64,000 bases of DNA. It comes from Picochlorum sp. 'celeri'. Taxonomy: Eukaryota; Chlorophyta; Trebouxiophyceae. The notes under the pieces are model-generated. The model did no database searches and had not been told where the DNA came from. It saw only the letters and a list, made by a program, of their open reading frames with translations. Both the position numbers and the translations under genes were made by a program. The stretch's first letter is position 1, and each line of letters begins with the position of its first letter. The stretch covers positions 721,501-785,500 of the forward strand of contig JAACMV010000010.1 in NCBI GenBank assembly GCA_010909725.1, read 5' to 3'. This document shows positions 11,501-22,654 of this stretch, one piece after another.

Positions 11501-12655
11501 CCAATCACAGGCATTCCCCAGATTGTCAGATTTAGCAATAATGTCACTATTTCTGCCGCAAGTCAATCTAAAGAAGGTTTTCATTACAAGTTTTCTCAGG
11601 AACTGTTCCTTGGTGGCCAACAAAACGTTTGGGGCAAATGGATCCAGTCAAACTCTTCCTTGCCACGCCCACTTGAAGGTGCATTTTCAAATGCTCAATT
11701 TCAAATTCTCTGCACTTCCACAGATTCAGAGAATTCTTGGAAAGTATCTCCTCCTCTGAAGAAGGACGGTATGGCAATATTAGAGGATGAAAGCATCGAT
11801 GTCACCATGGCTTTTGGTTGGCATGCTGTGAGAGACACGCCTATCGAAAGTGACCACGGAGGTCCGGCTTGCTCTGGAATTGAAGGCTTCCCTCTTTCAT
11901 GGGAAACCAGAAAGCTTCTTGTAGATGCCATGGACAATATTAAAGGAGACGAATATCAGGCAGATCCCCTCAGAAGAATCAGACTGAAGCGCAGATCTTT
12001 GAATGAGTCGATCACCAGCGATGCGAATAGTTCAACCGCACTGGTTCCCGCATTTTGGTATTTCCGTGGGGACTCATGCGAAGTCAGACCGGTCAAGCCA
12101 GAGGATTTGTATGTCGCCAGGGCTATTCCAGGTAGACATTATCATCCCAATGTATCATGGTCAGATATCTGGCTAGCATGCGATGCTTATTTATCGTCGG
12201 ATGAGACCAATCACATCTGGTGGAACTTCAAGTGTGTTCTAACAAATAGTGATGGAGTTGAAAGAGACAATTCTGGGCAGACTGGATTGGGATCAGATTT
12301 GTCCTTTAATGAATGCCCAGACATGTACAGAGGCCCAATGTTGGTTGGACTCTTTGATAGAACATCAATAGGTATAATAGGCGAGACAATAAGTAGGTTT
12401 GGTGTCATCGGGCTATACTCTGTATTCGTATATGGTATAGGGAGATTCTTGCGATTGGCAATAACGAACCTGAGAATGAGGATACCATATGAGAACTTTC
12501 CCTCAACTGAACGGCTCATGTCGCTCTGCCAGGATATCTACATTGCACGAGCAGAAAAACTCTTTGAACTCGAAGAAGAACTGTATGCTGCACTTCTTGC
12601 TGTGTATCGTCTTCCAAATGTCATGTACGAATTGACAACAAAGAAAAAGAATTAG
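5575..12655 (+). CDS. PIEZO: PIEZO-type mechanosensitive ion channel
   Basis: Three exons (5575-7221, 7290-10930, 10996-12655) join in frame to 2315 residues, in the size range of PIEZO channels (about 2100-2900). The introns are 68 and 65 nt with GTACGA donors. The N-terminal two thirds is a long array of hydrophobic segments forming the blade, interrupted by a charged linker (around 1250-1300) rich in Glu and Arg. The C-terminal third is diagnostic. FALSALQLRSGYP and then the anchor-like PFIYEIRQILDWSCTTTALT lie near residue 1850. An extracellular cap of about 250 residues lies between two hydrophobic segments. The intracellular C-terminal domain has PYENFPSTERLMSLCQDIY and ELEEELYAAL near 2260-2290. 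PIEZO trimers are cation channels opened by membrane tension; in plants they act at vacuole or plasma membranes. The hydrophobic PF region and final helix are intact. Confidence 0.95.
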
Positions 12656-12676
12656 AAACACAATTGTAATTTCAAT

Positions 12677-14434
12677 CTACACTCTCAATAATCTGTTCCT
12701 GAGATGAGTTAGCCTGATTGGACGGCCAGTAGCTCCAATAAACCACGTAATGGAGGACAAAAGATACAAACCAGCCGTCAGAGCAAAGACTGCACGGAAA
12801 CCAAATGTGGATGCAGCCAAGTGCCCAGTCACAACATTGCCCAAGATACCAGCTGCAATAGAGCAGCTGTTTGTCAATGCCAGTATCACCCCAGCATCAT
12901 TCGAGGCGATGTCTTGAACGTAGGAATGGAATCCAGGGTAACAGAGTCCTTGGAACGCCACCGCAATGGATATTGATGCCGTTGCAATCAGAGGAGAGAT
13001 GTTCTGTGACTGGAACACTAAGAGAAGAAGACACTGTGCACCTCCCAAGCTAGAAATAATCTGAAACAACCTCCTCACCTTCAGTGAATTCCATTTTTTC
13101 TTTATCTCTAGATAACGAGATAATCGCCCTGACACTGCAGCAACAGCAGCAGTCAATAACCATGGCATGGCGCTCAACACTCCCAAAGTGTAAAGGTTGC
13201 TCACCCCCAACGAGTGAAGAAAAGTCGGGATCCAAGACTGAAGGACAAAAAACCCAAATCCGATTACTGTATGGGTCCAACATAAAAGCATCAAGTCTCC
13301 TGAATGTCTCCTGAACCTAGCTAACTGACTTTTACGCTGCATCTTGGATGGAGCTCTTTGGACACGTTGGCGAGCTCCCGAAAGAATATCATTCATTCCG
13401 AATAATCGATGAAATGGCTTTTCAGACAATAAAAGCAAACCAAAAATACTGCATATGATTCCAACAACGCCAAAAGCTGCAAAAGTACCAAAAGTGCCGA
13501 CAGAATCTGCCATCACAGGTGTTATTATGAGGCTTGCTACAGTGCCAATGCTGTAGCAAGCATAAATGCCAGACGTCTTGTCTCCTCTTTCCATCGGAGA
13601 GAAAGACTGGGCTGATGTGGCAGAGATCCCTGGCATCAACACAGACTGTGAAAACCCTAGGCCACATCGTAGCAGAAAAAGCACGGCAATGGGGTTGCCA
13701 GCCATTGGTATACCAAGCATGAATACACCAAATAAGCTCCAAGCAGCCATACCCAGCACCAATGCAGAGATTCCACCCATATTATCGGCTAGCACACCAG
13801 CTGGAATCTACAGCATACCAGTGAAAACATGTGAGCGCGGTCAACCACACAGCCAGAAGAAGACAGTGCCTGTGCATTTGCCAACCGCAGCAAGCAGTTG
13901 CTCTTGCATCCTTAAACAGGAACATCATGTTGATGGTATTGGCATGACGCTCCCCTTTATGAATGCTAAATACATGCAATTGACACAAAATAGAAACAGT
14001 ACCTGGCCTACGATGTACCCGAATAGAAGTGAACTCTGAATCAGTCCCATGTCAGCCATGGACAAAGCAAATCGCTCTTGAATGGGAATAGCAAGCACAG
14101 AGAAGGAAGTTCGACTGACAGCAGCCATGATGGATGCACTACATGCAACCAAGAAAACCCGCAACACTCTATCTGATCCTACAGCATCTTCTTTCTGAAC
14201 AAGACCAAGAGACCCTGGTGAAGGCTCTTCGCACATCTCCCCCTCTATCATGCCTTCTTGGACGATTCCAGGTGATTGAACCCCTACCTTGAGAGACCGT
14301 TCAATGTTCAGGGGGCGCCAGTGCTGCTGAGCCTTCCAGGAGGGAACGCTCCTGAGGAACCTAGCAGGGGCAAATCCGCGAAACCCCTTTGTATCTGGCT
14401 TCATGCTCATCAAATGACCCTCAAATAAAGACAT
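12677..14434 (-). CDS. SLC17/PHT4-like anion (phosphate) transporter, MFS
   Basis: Two exons (complement 14003-14434 and 12677-13807) with a 195-nt intron give 520 residues. After an N-terminal extension of about 85 residues that could be a plastid transit peptide, the protein is a 12-helix MFS carrier. SRTSFSVLAIPIQERFALS and IQSSLLFGYIVGQ, continuing after the splice as IPAGVLADNMGG, match the signature of SLC17/ANTR transporters, which move inorganic phosphate, ascorbate or other organic anions. The WSLFG motif and a PGISATSAQSFSP loop equivalent to the family P-G-x-x-x segment are present. A hydrophilic loop around residues 265-300 divides the two six-helix halves. The C-terminus ends soon after helix 12. 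Plastid targeting and substrate are inferred, not shown. It is convergent with PIEZO, 21 nt between stop codons. Confidence 0.82.
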
Positions 14435-14777
14435 GATAACGTATTCTAGCGCTAAAACTGCTTCTTCTGAGATTTGCCATGGCGAGTGGTCTGTGTATAC
14501 CCTCAGGAAACCCGCCTATGTGAACAAATGACACAGTCCTCTCGACAGTATGGTCTAATAAATTTATTCGCGTTTTCCTCTGAAGCCCTTGTGCGATTGT
14601 ATGAGGCTCATGATGTGCCAGATGTGCTATATTCACATTGATAGAACGTCCCTATCAATGGATTATTTGATGGGATTTCCTATCGTAGATGCAAAATATC
14701 CTTTTCAAAGATCAAAGATGATATTCTCGAGAGCGGGCCACCACTCGTGGTAGATAATTCCTGAAGTTTGGTTTGCC
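14435..14777. promoter_or_regulatory. Divergent intergenic region
   Basis: This separates the outward-transcribed SLC17-like and SET-domain genes and presumably holds both promoters. Small open frames on the minus strand have no recognisable content. Confidence 0.4.
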
Positions 14778-16331
14778 ATGAATCCATCAGCATTGAGTGG
14801 CATTGTGCCCCGCAATGGGGTGAATTGCGTCTCTTGTGTTGGTTTCCATGTGAAAGACATGTGGCACGTCCAGCGGTCAAGAACTCTGCATTGCCTTGCC
14901 CAGAGAGCAAGGAATGGAAATAACACGATATTAAATAGTCATAGAGTACGTCAGATTGGGCGCCATTCGATTCCTGGACGGAGAATCAGATGCAGTGCTG
15001 TATCTGTTGGAGCTGTAGAAGAGTGGTGCCAGAAAGTTGGTTCTCCTGGGGTCTTCATGTGCTCTGAAGGATCAGATGAAGATGTAGGAAGCGTAGAAAG
15101 TGATAGAAGGGTGTACCGGGCGAAACAAGACGTGGACAAGGGGGCTGCAATCATCTCAATGCCAGGAGATGTGGCTGTGACAATAACAGATGTAGAGCAG
15201 GATGAAGAGTTGAAGGCAATCACTGAGGGGCGGAGTGAGCTGGTGTGCCTGGCAATATTTGTGGCCAAGCATAAAAGTATGGGTGATGTATCTCCCTGGA
15301 GCATTCTCATGCAGTCTTTGCCAGAATCTGTTGATTCGCCTGTGTTTTGGAGTGAGGATGAGAGGGCTCGATTGCTTCGAGGGTCCCCCGTGGCAGAAGA
15401 ATCGCGATCGAGAAACAACGAGCTTCAGAAAGAGTGGGAAAGCTTGGAGGGTACATGCCCAAGCTGGCTGAGCAAGGATGGGTTTTTCAATGCCATGTCT
15501 GTGGTACTGAGCCATGCGGTGTTTTTGCCTTCTGTTGGCTGTTTTGCTCTCTTGCCACTTCTAGGGGATATTCAAAAGACTGGCAGTGGAAGTGGCGCAA
15601 GTATTGACTATGATGTGAACTCAAACATGGTCACTGTCACCACCTCCATCAGCCTGAGTGCTGGAGACGTGATTGAGGTGTTTGATGGGAGGCCCAATGG
15701 TGAAATATTTATGGCTACAGGCTACGTGGAAAAAGCAAACCCTGCAGACTATCTTGTATTGAATGCATCACTGGTTGTAGCAGATAGATTGTATACTATG
15801 AAGGAAGAAGTTGCCAATGCCATGGGATTTTCCAAGTCGGTTGACTTTCCAATTTATCAAGACAGGCTTGCCATCCAGCATCTGGCGTATCTCAGAATGT
15901 CCAGGATAACGGATGCTGCACAAATGGCAAAAGTTAATTTCGAAGAAGATGTGATTATATCCCAGGAAAATGAATACGAAATCCTGCAATTGGTCATGGG
16001 TGACCTGAGAGAATGGCTCCAGCAGTATGAGGGTGGACTTGAGGACGATGTCAAGGAACTCCAAAGAACAGACCTGTCACGTAGAGACAGAATGGCTACA
16101 ATGCTCAGATTGGGTGAGAAGAAAATTCTGAGAGGCACCATGGACGGGGTGAGGAAACGCCTGGCTCCAATCAGGGGAATACCAACAAAATCAGGTGGCT
16201 TGGAAGACCCGAATTCAGATCTCATTGAAATTTTCGATGCCATCGAAGCAATCCCATCTGCCCCTAAAAAGCTGTGGCAAGGCTTGCAGTCGTGGGCTAA
16301 AGGAGATCAAGATCCAAACTGGAAGCGATAA
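14778..16331 (+). CDS. SET-domain protein of the Rubisco LSMT-like family, catalytic motifs degenerate
   Basis: The single-exon gene encodes 517 residues. About 70 N-terminal residues are rich in Arg, Ser and His with few acidic residues, like a plastid transit peptide. The body follows the split SET plus substrate-binding layout of plant Rubisco large-subunit methyltransferase relatives: an N-terminal AKQDVDKGAAIISMPGDV, a helical insert, a second SET half with FALLPLLGDIQ, and a C-terminal helical domain. The SAM/lysine-site Asn-His motif (normally D-x-x-N-H-S after the P-L stretch) reads GDIQKTGSG near residue 262. The catalytic Tyr that precedes G-F in active enzymes is Thr in ATGYVE near 314. 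I infer a plastid SET-fold protein that may have lost methyltransferase activity, as scaffold-like members of this family have. Confidence 0.7.
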   Translation: MNPSALSGIVPRNGVNCVSCVGFHVKDMWHVQRSRTLHCLAQRARNGNNTILNSHRVRQIGRHSIPGRRIRCSAVSVGAVEEWCQKVGSPGVFMCSEGSDEDVGSVESDRRVYRAKQDVDKGAAIISMPGDVAVTITDVEQDEELKAITEGRSELVCLAIFVAKHKSMGDVSPWSILMQSLPESVDSPVFWSEDERARLLRGSPVAEESRSRNNELQKEWESLEGTCPSWLSKDGFFNAMSVVLSHAVFLPSVGCFALLPLLGDIQKTGSGSGASIDYDVNSNMVTVTTSISLSAGDVIEVFDGRPNGEIFMATGYVEKANPADYLVLNASLVVADRLYTMKEEVANAMGFSKSVDFPIYQDRLAIQHLAYLRMSRITDAAQMAKVNFEEDVIISQENEYEILQLVMGDLREWLQQYEGGLEDDVKELQRTDLSRRDRMATMLRLGEKKILRGTMDGVRKRLAPIRGIPTKSGGLEDPNSDLIEIFDAIEAIPSAPKKLWQGLQSWAKGDQDPNWKR

Positions 16332-16753
16332 CAAGACGCCTCTTCAGTTCCCATTGAAGATGTTCTCTTCACCCCCTTCAAGTGTGAGATGGGAAGACTG
16401 AGCAGCAGAATGAGAATCATACGCGAGGATGACTCCTGCGTACTGCATACATTAAAATGACATTTAATTAGTTAATAGAAACAATATGTTGGAAGAAGGG
16501 ACCCGTATAAGGGTTAAATTCACAAAGGAAAGCGAGGTACGCATGCGCTGCATTCACTCCCGGGATACCCAAGGAAATGCACCGTTTCTCAGTCACTTAT
16601 GAAACACATATGTCATTGTAGGCGTTTGAGAATGCAACAGTACTGCATTGTAGCACTCAGGGAAGAAGGTGCAAAGTGGCTGTGGGAGAGCAGCAGGTGT
16701 GTGTGTACTCTGCCCTTGTTGGCCGATAAATTGGACAGCTGATCACGGTATAT
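16332..16753. other. Intergenic, no gene seen
   Basis: This lies between two genes on the same strand, so it holds the 3' end of the SET gene and the Mpp10 promoter. A TATATAT run abuts the Mpp10 start. No other supported feature. Confidence 0.4.
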
Positions 16754-18923
16754 ATGATGGTAACGCAGGAGACGAGAACTATAGACTTGAGTAAATGTGA
16801 ATATCACGTGTTGGATGAGGAACACGAGGATGATGGCATGCAACCATCCAGTCCAAGTGACGCAGATACTGCCCAAGCTGATTTGGACATTTTTGCTCAA
16901 CTACAGGCTCCTTGCCAAGGTATAGATAGGCTACATGATATAATATCAAATACGGATCCAGATGCTCTTCTTCAAGCGTCAAATGAGGTGTCTGATGTGA
17001 CCAAGCAGGCTGTGAAGGAGGTGATTGATTATTCATTGATGGACGTGTCCGTCCCACAGTCGTCAACGTTGTCCAAATTTGGATTCTATGTTGATGGATT
17101 CGACGCAGAGCAGATTTGGTTGCAGTTAGATTCGATTAGTAAGCCAGCTTTGAGACACATCAAGAGAGCGTTGCACAAATCCAGGGATGTTGAAGCTGTC
17201 ATTCCAGAGGATGTGGAGGAGGCTCTTGACGGTACGTTTGAGTATATATATTGCTGTATTAGATGAAAATGTTAGTACCAATTCATATATTTGGATTGTA
17301 GAGTTGTTGGAGATTCAAACAGAACATGGGCTGGATGATGGGGCACCAGGGGAGGACAGTGAGGAAGACGATGGTTCTGAGACCAACGAATCTGACGACG
17401 ATAACGAATCTGACGACGATATCTCTGGAGAAGAAAAAGAAGATGGGGTCCGTGAGATGCAAGCAGTTGAGGATGAGCATCTCAATTTGGATGACATGGA
17501 AGCATTTCTGCAGGAGGCAGAAGACATCCAGGCTCGGGAGAATGATCCAGAAAGAGGCGATAGTTCAGATGAAGAGGCTTTAGATGCTTTATTAGATGAT
17601 ATGATGAATACGAAGAGCGGCAAAACTTCTGGAAAGAGACTTTCAGATGCAGTAGACCATTCTTCAGATCCTCTGTCAAATGCAAAATATGAGGATTTCT
17701 TTGGCCCTAGAAAGAGCTCAAAGAAAGCCGTGCGCTTTGCAAATGACACTGAAAAAGATGACGATAAAGGTACCTCCGATATTGACGAACAAGAATCCGA
17801 GCCTGATTCAGATGATGATGGCGATGATTTCCATGATGAGCAATTTGAGTATGATCAGGAAAGTGACCAAGACGAGGACGACATTATGCCTTCAAGGCAT
17901 CAGATGAGGCTAGAGAAGGTATCATCAAAGATTCACAAGTTAGAAGAGGAAGCACTGGGAGAAAAAGACTGGTTTATGAAGGGAGAGGTCTCTGCCAGTC
18001 ATCGCCCAAAGAACTCTGCCCTGGAAATAGACCTTGACTTTGAAACCACAATGAAGCCTCCCCCTCAGCCTACTGAGGAGACAACAAAATCGTTAGAAGA
18101 TATCATCAAGCGCAGAATTGCTGATCATAAGTTTGATGATGTTATTGCTATAGTTCCTACAACCGAAGAGAGGAAGAAGACAACAGTGGAGTTGGATGAT
18201 GTCAAAAGCTCTCAAGGATTGGGAGAAATTTACGAAAACGAATATCTTTCTGCGCGCATGGGAGGAACCAGTGAAGATAAAGACGAGCCTATTAGAGAGT
18301 TGGCGAAGAAGCAGTTCATTGCTCTGTGTGCCAAACTGGATCAGTTGAGTCATGGCCAGTACAAGCCAGTGCCATCCATTGAAGACGTGACATTTAAAGT
18401 AGACGTTCCTGCTATTATGATGGAAGAGGCAACCCCGGCATTTGTCAGCGAAGCATCGATGAGAAAGCCAGAAGAAGTATACAAGCTTGGCCAGTCACTG
18501 AAGAAATCAGTCGCTGTGGAAGATGAGGAGGGAGAGGAAAAGATTGTCACTACACGAGAGGGCATGATGCAGGCAGAAGGGGTTGCAAAATCCGAAGCCG
18601 AGCTGACACGAGAGGACCGCAAAAGACGACGGGCTGCCAAGAAGAGGGCTGCCAAGAAGCGCAAAATGTCAAGGGATGCAGAGCAGATGCAGAGAGCAGT
18701 GGCTGCAGGTAAGACTGCCATTCCAGGTAGAAAATCAGAAGAAGCACGCCAAATGCTACGAAAACTCTCGTCATCAGCAAAATCTGCCGGAACGTCTGGC
18801 ACAAACTTTACTAAATCTCGTGAAGTCTTTGCACGCATGAATGAGCTGAAACAGCAGCACAACAACCCACCAGCAGCCAAAGCCAAATCAGATAATGTCC
18901 GATCCAGGCATCTCAAACTGTAG
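16754..18923 (+). CDS. MPP10: U3 snoRNP protein Mpp10
   Basis: Two exons (16754-17231 and 17302-18923; 70-nt intron, GTACGT donor) give 699 residues. Mpp10 is a component of the small-subunit processome, bound with Imp3 and Imp4, and is required for early 18S rRNA cleavages in the nucleolus. Family features in order: an N-terminal helical domain, several long Asp/Glu-rich stretches (about 165-215 and 270-320), an EDFFGPRK motif, and the conserved C-terminal block with LEDIIKRRIADHKFDDV, EIYENEYL and QFIALCAKLDQLSHGQYKP. After that comes a Lys/Arg-rich segment (RKRRRAAKKRAAKKRKM) fitting nucleolar targeting. Two adjacent Met codons compete as start, preceded directly by GTATAT. It is convergent with uS8, 35 nt apart. 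Confidence 0.93.
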
Positions 18924-18958
18924 AATCTATTATTATTTACATAATATATAAGTATAGT

Positions 18959-19351
18959 TTAGTAGAAGAATCCCAGCACCTTTCCTCCCAACTTTTTCCT
19001 ACGTGCCTCCTCGTGATCCATAATCCCCTGAGACGTTGTCATGACGAAGAACCCGAACTGACGAGATGGTAAAAGGCGTCCGACCCAGTCCTCCACATCA
19101 CCAGCACTAATGTCATAACGAGGAGAGATGACTCCACACTTGTTCAAACGTCCATTCAACTCCACAACAATCTTTCCAGAGCGATGGTTATCCACGAACT
19201 CAAACTCTCCAATATATCCATGCTTCATCATCACCTGAAGGAACTTAATAACCACCTTTGAGGATGGGCGAATCAATACCTGCTTCTTTCCACGCTTCTC
19301 AGCATTGTACATGCTTTTGAGTGCATCTCCGAGAACTGAAATGCGAACCAT
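18959..19351 (-). CDS. RPS15A: 40S ribosomal protein uS8 (S15a)
   Basis: The intact single-exon 130-residue protein has exactly the length of eukaryotic uS8. It starts [20 protein letters not shown] and ends GGKVLGFFY, with the central [17 protein letters not shown], all hallmark segments of the cytosolic (not plastid) form. It binds 18S rRNA in the small-subunit platform. No intron is present. Confidence 0.98.
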   Translation of the reverse strand: MVRISVLGDALKSMYNAEKRGKKQVLIRPSSKVVIKFLQVMMKHGYIGEFEFVDNHRSGKIVVELNGRLNKCGVISPRYDISAGDVEDWVGRLLPSRQFGFFVMTTSQGIMDHEEARRKKLGGKVLGFFY

Positions 19352-20094
19352 CTTTCTAGTAGTTCAACCTGCATTATCATGATAATTATTGTTAATTCCA
19401 TGCCATATCATAGCGTAAAAGCCCAACCATTCCCCACAGAGTCGTGCCGACGCAACGCCGGCTCCTAGACCAAACTCAACCATGGGCATGGCCACGTCTT
19501 CACCCCGTATGCGCCCAAAATATGACGACATAAAAATGGATGAATACACTGAGTGGTATATCAAGGCAGAACAAGACACCGCCGTCAGGCTCCCATCCAC
19601 CTCGAGCAGCCGAGACGCCGCAGCACCTTGTGGCTCTCGATAGGAAAGGTTCGCATGGATCTCACAGTCTTCATAGCACATATTACTTGTACAAAAGACT
19701 ATCATGGCAATAGAGCTGCCTCAATCCACACGTCCAACGCTCTTGTCGCCTTTGCGGCCGGCTCGTGTTCCACCACGCCCTCGCTGGCCCCACTCCCAAT
19801 ATCTCTACCACATACCTGAAGCTGGTGATCTAATGAATTTATTTCTACAACAGATTGGGTGGAGACTGTGCATATGTTGCCACCAAGGGCACCTGAGCAT
19901 CGCTCCTCAGACAGAAATGATGTCTTTATCATTTACCATTGGGCAGCTTGTTTGATGGGAGAGGGCAAGAGACTATTGATCAATGTAGAGGCGATCCCAT
20001 GGAAGAAGGTGTTTGATGGGCGCATGGAAGTATTCAGATTGACGCATTTAAAATACCATCAACGTCAATCTAATGCCCTCGCGCATACACATCC
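19352..20094. other. Intergenic, possible unresolved small gene
   Basis: These 743 nt between the uS8 start and the next plus-strand gene contain open frames on both strands but no clear gene. On the minus strand, frames at 19702-19932 and 19364-19705 read protein-like (for example GNICTVSTQSVVEINSLDHQ) and could be exons, with a GTATGT donor near 19818. On the plus strand a pyrimidine tract ending CAG at about 19855 resembles a splice acceptor. None matches a family I know, so I call no CDS. Confidence 0.3.
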
Positions 20095-21306
20095 ATGGCA
20101 TACATAACATTTGAAATGTCTCTTAGAACGTCGATCAATGACCTATCTCGAGACCTGTCCGAGTTTGCGACGAGTCTTGAGTCGAGACTTGTCCAACTGA
20201 AATATTCCTCAGCACATCCTTCGGCAGTGAATGCATGTACATATAAGAGGTGCCTTAATGATTTGGATGGTCGTGTGAAAAAGGTGGACGGAGAATTGGA
20301 CAGATGCGAGGTTGTTGTGAATAATTCAGACGCAACTGCCAATGCTCTGGTACACGAAGCACAGGTGGCACATGCGGCGATTGAAAGATTATTACACGAT
20401 TCTGGTATATATAGTTCAGAGAAAGGGAAAGAGACGAGGGTTGGTACTCGAACGACGTCAGATCAACCAGAACCGAAACAATGGTTGGATTCATGTTTGA
20501 CTGAGAAGAATCCGTCGCAGGATTCATCTCCGGATTCTTTGACGCCGTCTATGAAGCATTTGATGGGAAAGTATGGTGATTCGGGGTCCTTAAAGTATAG
20601 TCGGGATGCAGCATACACCAAAGTCCCTTCTCCTGCATTTTCAGATGCCCTTCTCCAGCAGGAGGTTGCCATGCAGGAGGACGATGGTTTGCTCCAAAAG
20701 TATGCTCCAGATGATGCATATGTAGAAGAAAATACCCTAGAGCTCAAATCACAGGTTATTTTCAGTAGATACAACACGGATAGAGGAGGAGGAGGAGGAG
20801 GCACACAGAAGCCAGAACCAATCAATGAGTTGGAAGATTTGCCCCCTGCAAGAGAAGAAGAAAAGGACTCTGAGAAGAATCTTGAGCAAGCAATATCTGC
20901 AGCGTTAGCTAAAAGCTCTCTGTCTCAAGGCGTAACACCGTCATCAGCTCATCAGCCATCACAGATGGCAGCAGCATCTGCCCCACGCACAGTGAGTACA
21001 GCCTCGGTGCCCAGTGCAGTCCCTGCATTTCGAGCAATCGACAATTCATTGTATTCAACGCTGCCGTCCTTTATCAAAGGCCAGATTTCCTTGGAAGATC
21101 TTGCACGTGCAGGAGAAGCACTGCATGCTTTTGTGTCTAGGAATCAGGAGCAAGGCCATGGAGTCACCTTTACTGCAGATGATGTCGAAAAGCATACATC
21201 TCTATCGCCTGTCAAGGCCAAGGTGCTGTTGAATGCCTTGGCAAAACTGGAACAAATCAAGTTGAAAGTCATCTATGGTCAAGGGACTGTGTACTTTTTC
21301 ATGTAA
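20095..21306 (+). CDS. Putative spindle/kinetochore-associated (SKA1-like) protein
   Basis: The single-exon gene encodes 403 residues. The N-terminal about 105 residues are helical with heptad character. A long polar, Ser/Glu-rich middle includes a GGGGGG run. The C-terminal about 80 residues form a compact domain starting STLPSFIKGQISLEDLARA and ending VLLNALAKLEQIKL followed by a short G-x-x-Y-F-F terminus. This pattern matches the microtubule-binding winged helix of SKA1, which begins with a 'LPSYMKGRLT' segment and ends with a conserved LLN helix and final strand. SKA complexes couple kinetochores to depolymerising microtubules. The match is from memory of the family pattern, so the assignment is moderate; SKA3 is the alternative. 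A second possible start is at 20116. Confidence 0.5.
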   Translation: MAYITFEMSLRTSINDLSRDLSEFATSLESRLVQLKYSSAHPSAVNACTYKRCLNDLDGRVKKVDGELDRCEVVVNNSDATANALVHEAQVAHAAIERLLHDSGIYSSEKGKETRVGTRTTSDQPEPKQWLDSCLTEKNPSQDSSPDSLTPSMKHLMGKYGDSGSLKYSRDAAYTKVPSPAFSDALLQQEVAMQEDDGLLQKYAPDDAYVEENTLELKSQVIFSRYNTDRGGGGGGTQKPEPINELEDLPPAREEEKDSEKNLEQAISAALAKSSLSQGVTPSSAHQPSQMAAASAPRTVSTASVPSAVPAFRAIDNSLYSTLPSFIKGQISLEDLARAGEALHAFVSRNQEQGHGVTFTADDVEKHTSLSPVKAKVLLNALAKLEQIKLKVIYGQGTVYFFM

Positions 21307-21385
21307 CGTCATGTACATTTGGCTTGGGATTTAATGCCTGCTTCCCCTTTATATCGCAATAAGAATAGAAAATAAATTATATAGA

Positions 21386-22619
21386 ATGCTAGCAGCTCGT
21401 GATATTGGTGGAACGCGTGCGTTCTCCTTTGTAGGCCGCCCAGTGACAGGAATTCAACGAATTGGCGGGGCACGTGTACCACGCCGTAGGTTTGATACAA
21501 ACAAGGATCTCAGCAGGATACAATCTAGTTCTTCAGATGGTGCCATTACGCCAGATGGAATCATCGGCCCAGATGGGGAGATTGTCAAAAGGGCTCCTCT
21601 GGACCCTGCAGAGAGCAAAGCTCTGTGGAAGAGGGCAATCAAGCTTCCCATGTATTCGGTAGGGATTGCTCCAGTGTTGCTGAGTGCGACAGCAGCCTTT
21701 GTATATACTGGGGCTTTCCAGCCCTTGAAAACCTTGGGACTATGCATTGCTTCGGCTGCCATTATTGCATGGTTGAATCTGTCAAACGATGTGTTTGATT
21801 CTGCCACTGGTGTGGACAAGAACAAGGCCGAATCTGTCGTGAATCTGACGGGAGACTGGCGCAAAGTATTTCTTATTGCGAATGCATTCTTTATTCTTGG
21901 AGTTGGTATCCTATTTTCCATAATAGCACAAGTGGTACGTTGTTTTGTAGATGACTGTTGTCTGACACTTGAGGGGATGGAGTCATGAATGTTTACTTTT
22001 CCTGCAGCCAAACGAGTTCGTGACTAAAGCGTTATACGCAGCTATTTGTTGTGGATATTTATATCAGGGTCCTCCATTCAGATGGAGCTACTTGGGACTC
22101 GGGGAACCCCTGTGTTTCCTTGCATTCGGTCCATTGGCAACGAATGCATTCTATCTGGCCCAGATCCCTGCAGCACTAGCCATTCCAGAAGCAGGGGCGT
22201 CCGTATTCAGCGTCATTCCCAGCTCCATGTGGGCTCTCTCCACATTCTTAGGTCTTTCAACAACGATAATTCTATTCTGCTCCCATTTCCATCAAATAGA
22301 CGGAGACAAGGCAGCAGGAAAACAATCTCCCGTGGTCAGAATGGGCATTGAGAAATCCACCTCTACTCTCAAGTTCTTGGTGGGGTGCTTGTACACAGTC
22401 ATGCTGGTACTATGCTTATTCGGAGTATTACCATTTGCAACATGGACATCGGGCATGATATCGTATGGCTTTGCCGCCGAGATGGTCAAATTCGCAGAGG
22501 ACAATGGCAACAAGCCAGCAGACTTGAAAAATCTAAAATTCTTGGCCACCAAATGGCACATAGCCTTCAGCAGTATGCTCGTACTCGGCCTTATCGTATC
22601 TAAATTAATGGTCATGTAA
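21386..22619 (+). CDS. menA: 1,4-dihydroxy-2-naphthoate phytyltransferase (MenA/ABC4, UbiA family)
   Basis: Two exons (21386-21934 and 22008-22619; 73-nt intron, GTACGT donor) give 386 residues. About 80 N-terminal residues form an Arg/Ser-rich plastid-targeting extension. The membrane domain has the two Asp-rich UbiA motifs of the MenA subgroup: NDVFDSATGVDKNKAESVVN near residue 134 and SHFHQIDGDKAAGKQSPVV near 290. MenA attaches a phytyl chain to DHNA, the step before methylation to phylloquinone, the photosystem I quinone. About eight hydrophobic segments are visible. AATTATATAG immediately precedes the ATG. It is convergent with the ATP synthase d gene, 35 nt apart. Confidence 0.93.
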
Positions 22620-22654
22620 ACTAATCGATTACAAAATGCGAGAAAAAAGCACGA

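Noticed and set aside
19364..19932. Minus-strand open frames that read protein-like
   Set aside because: No family match, no convincing start or splice chain, and competing plus-strand frames of similar quality.
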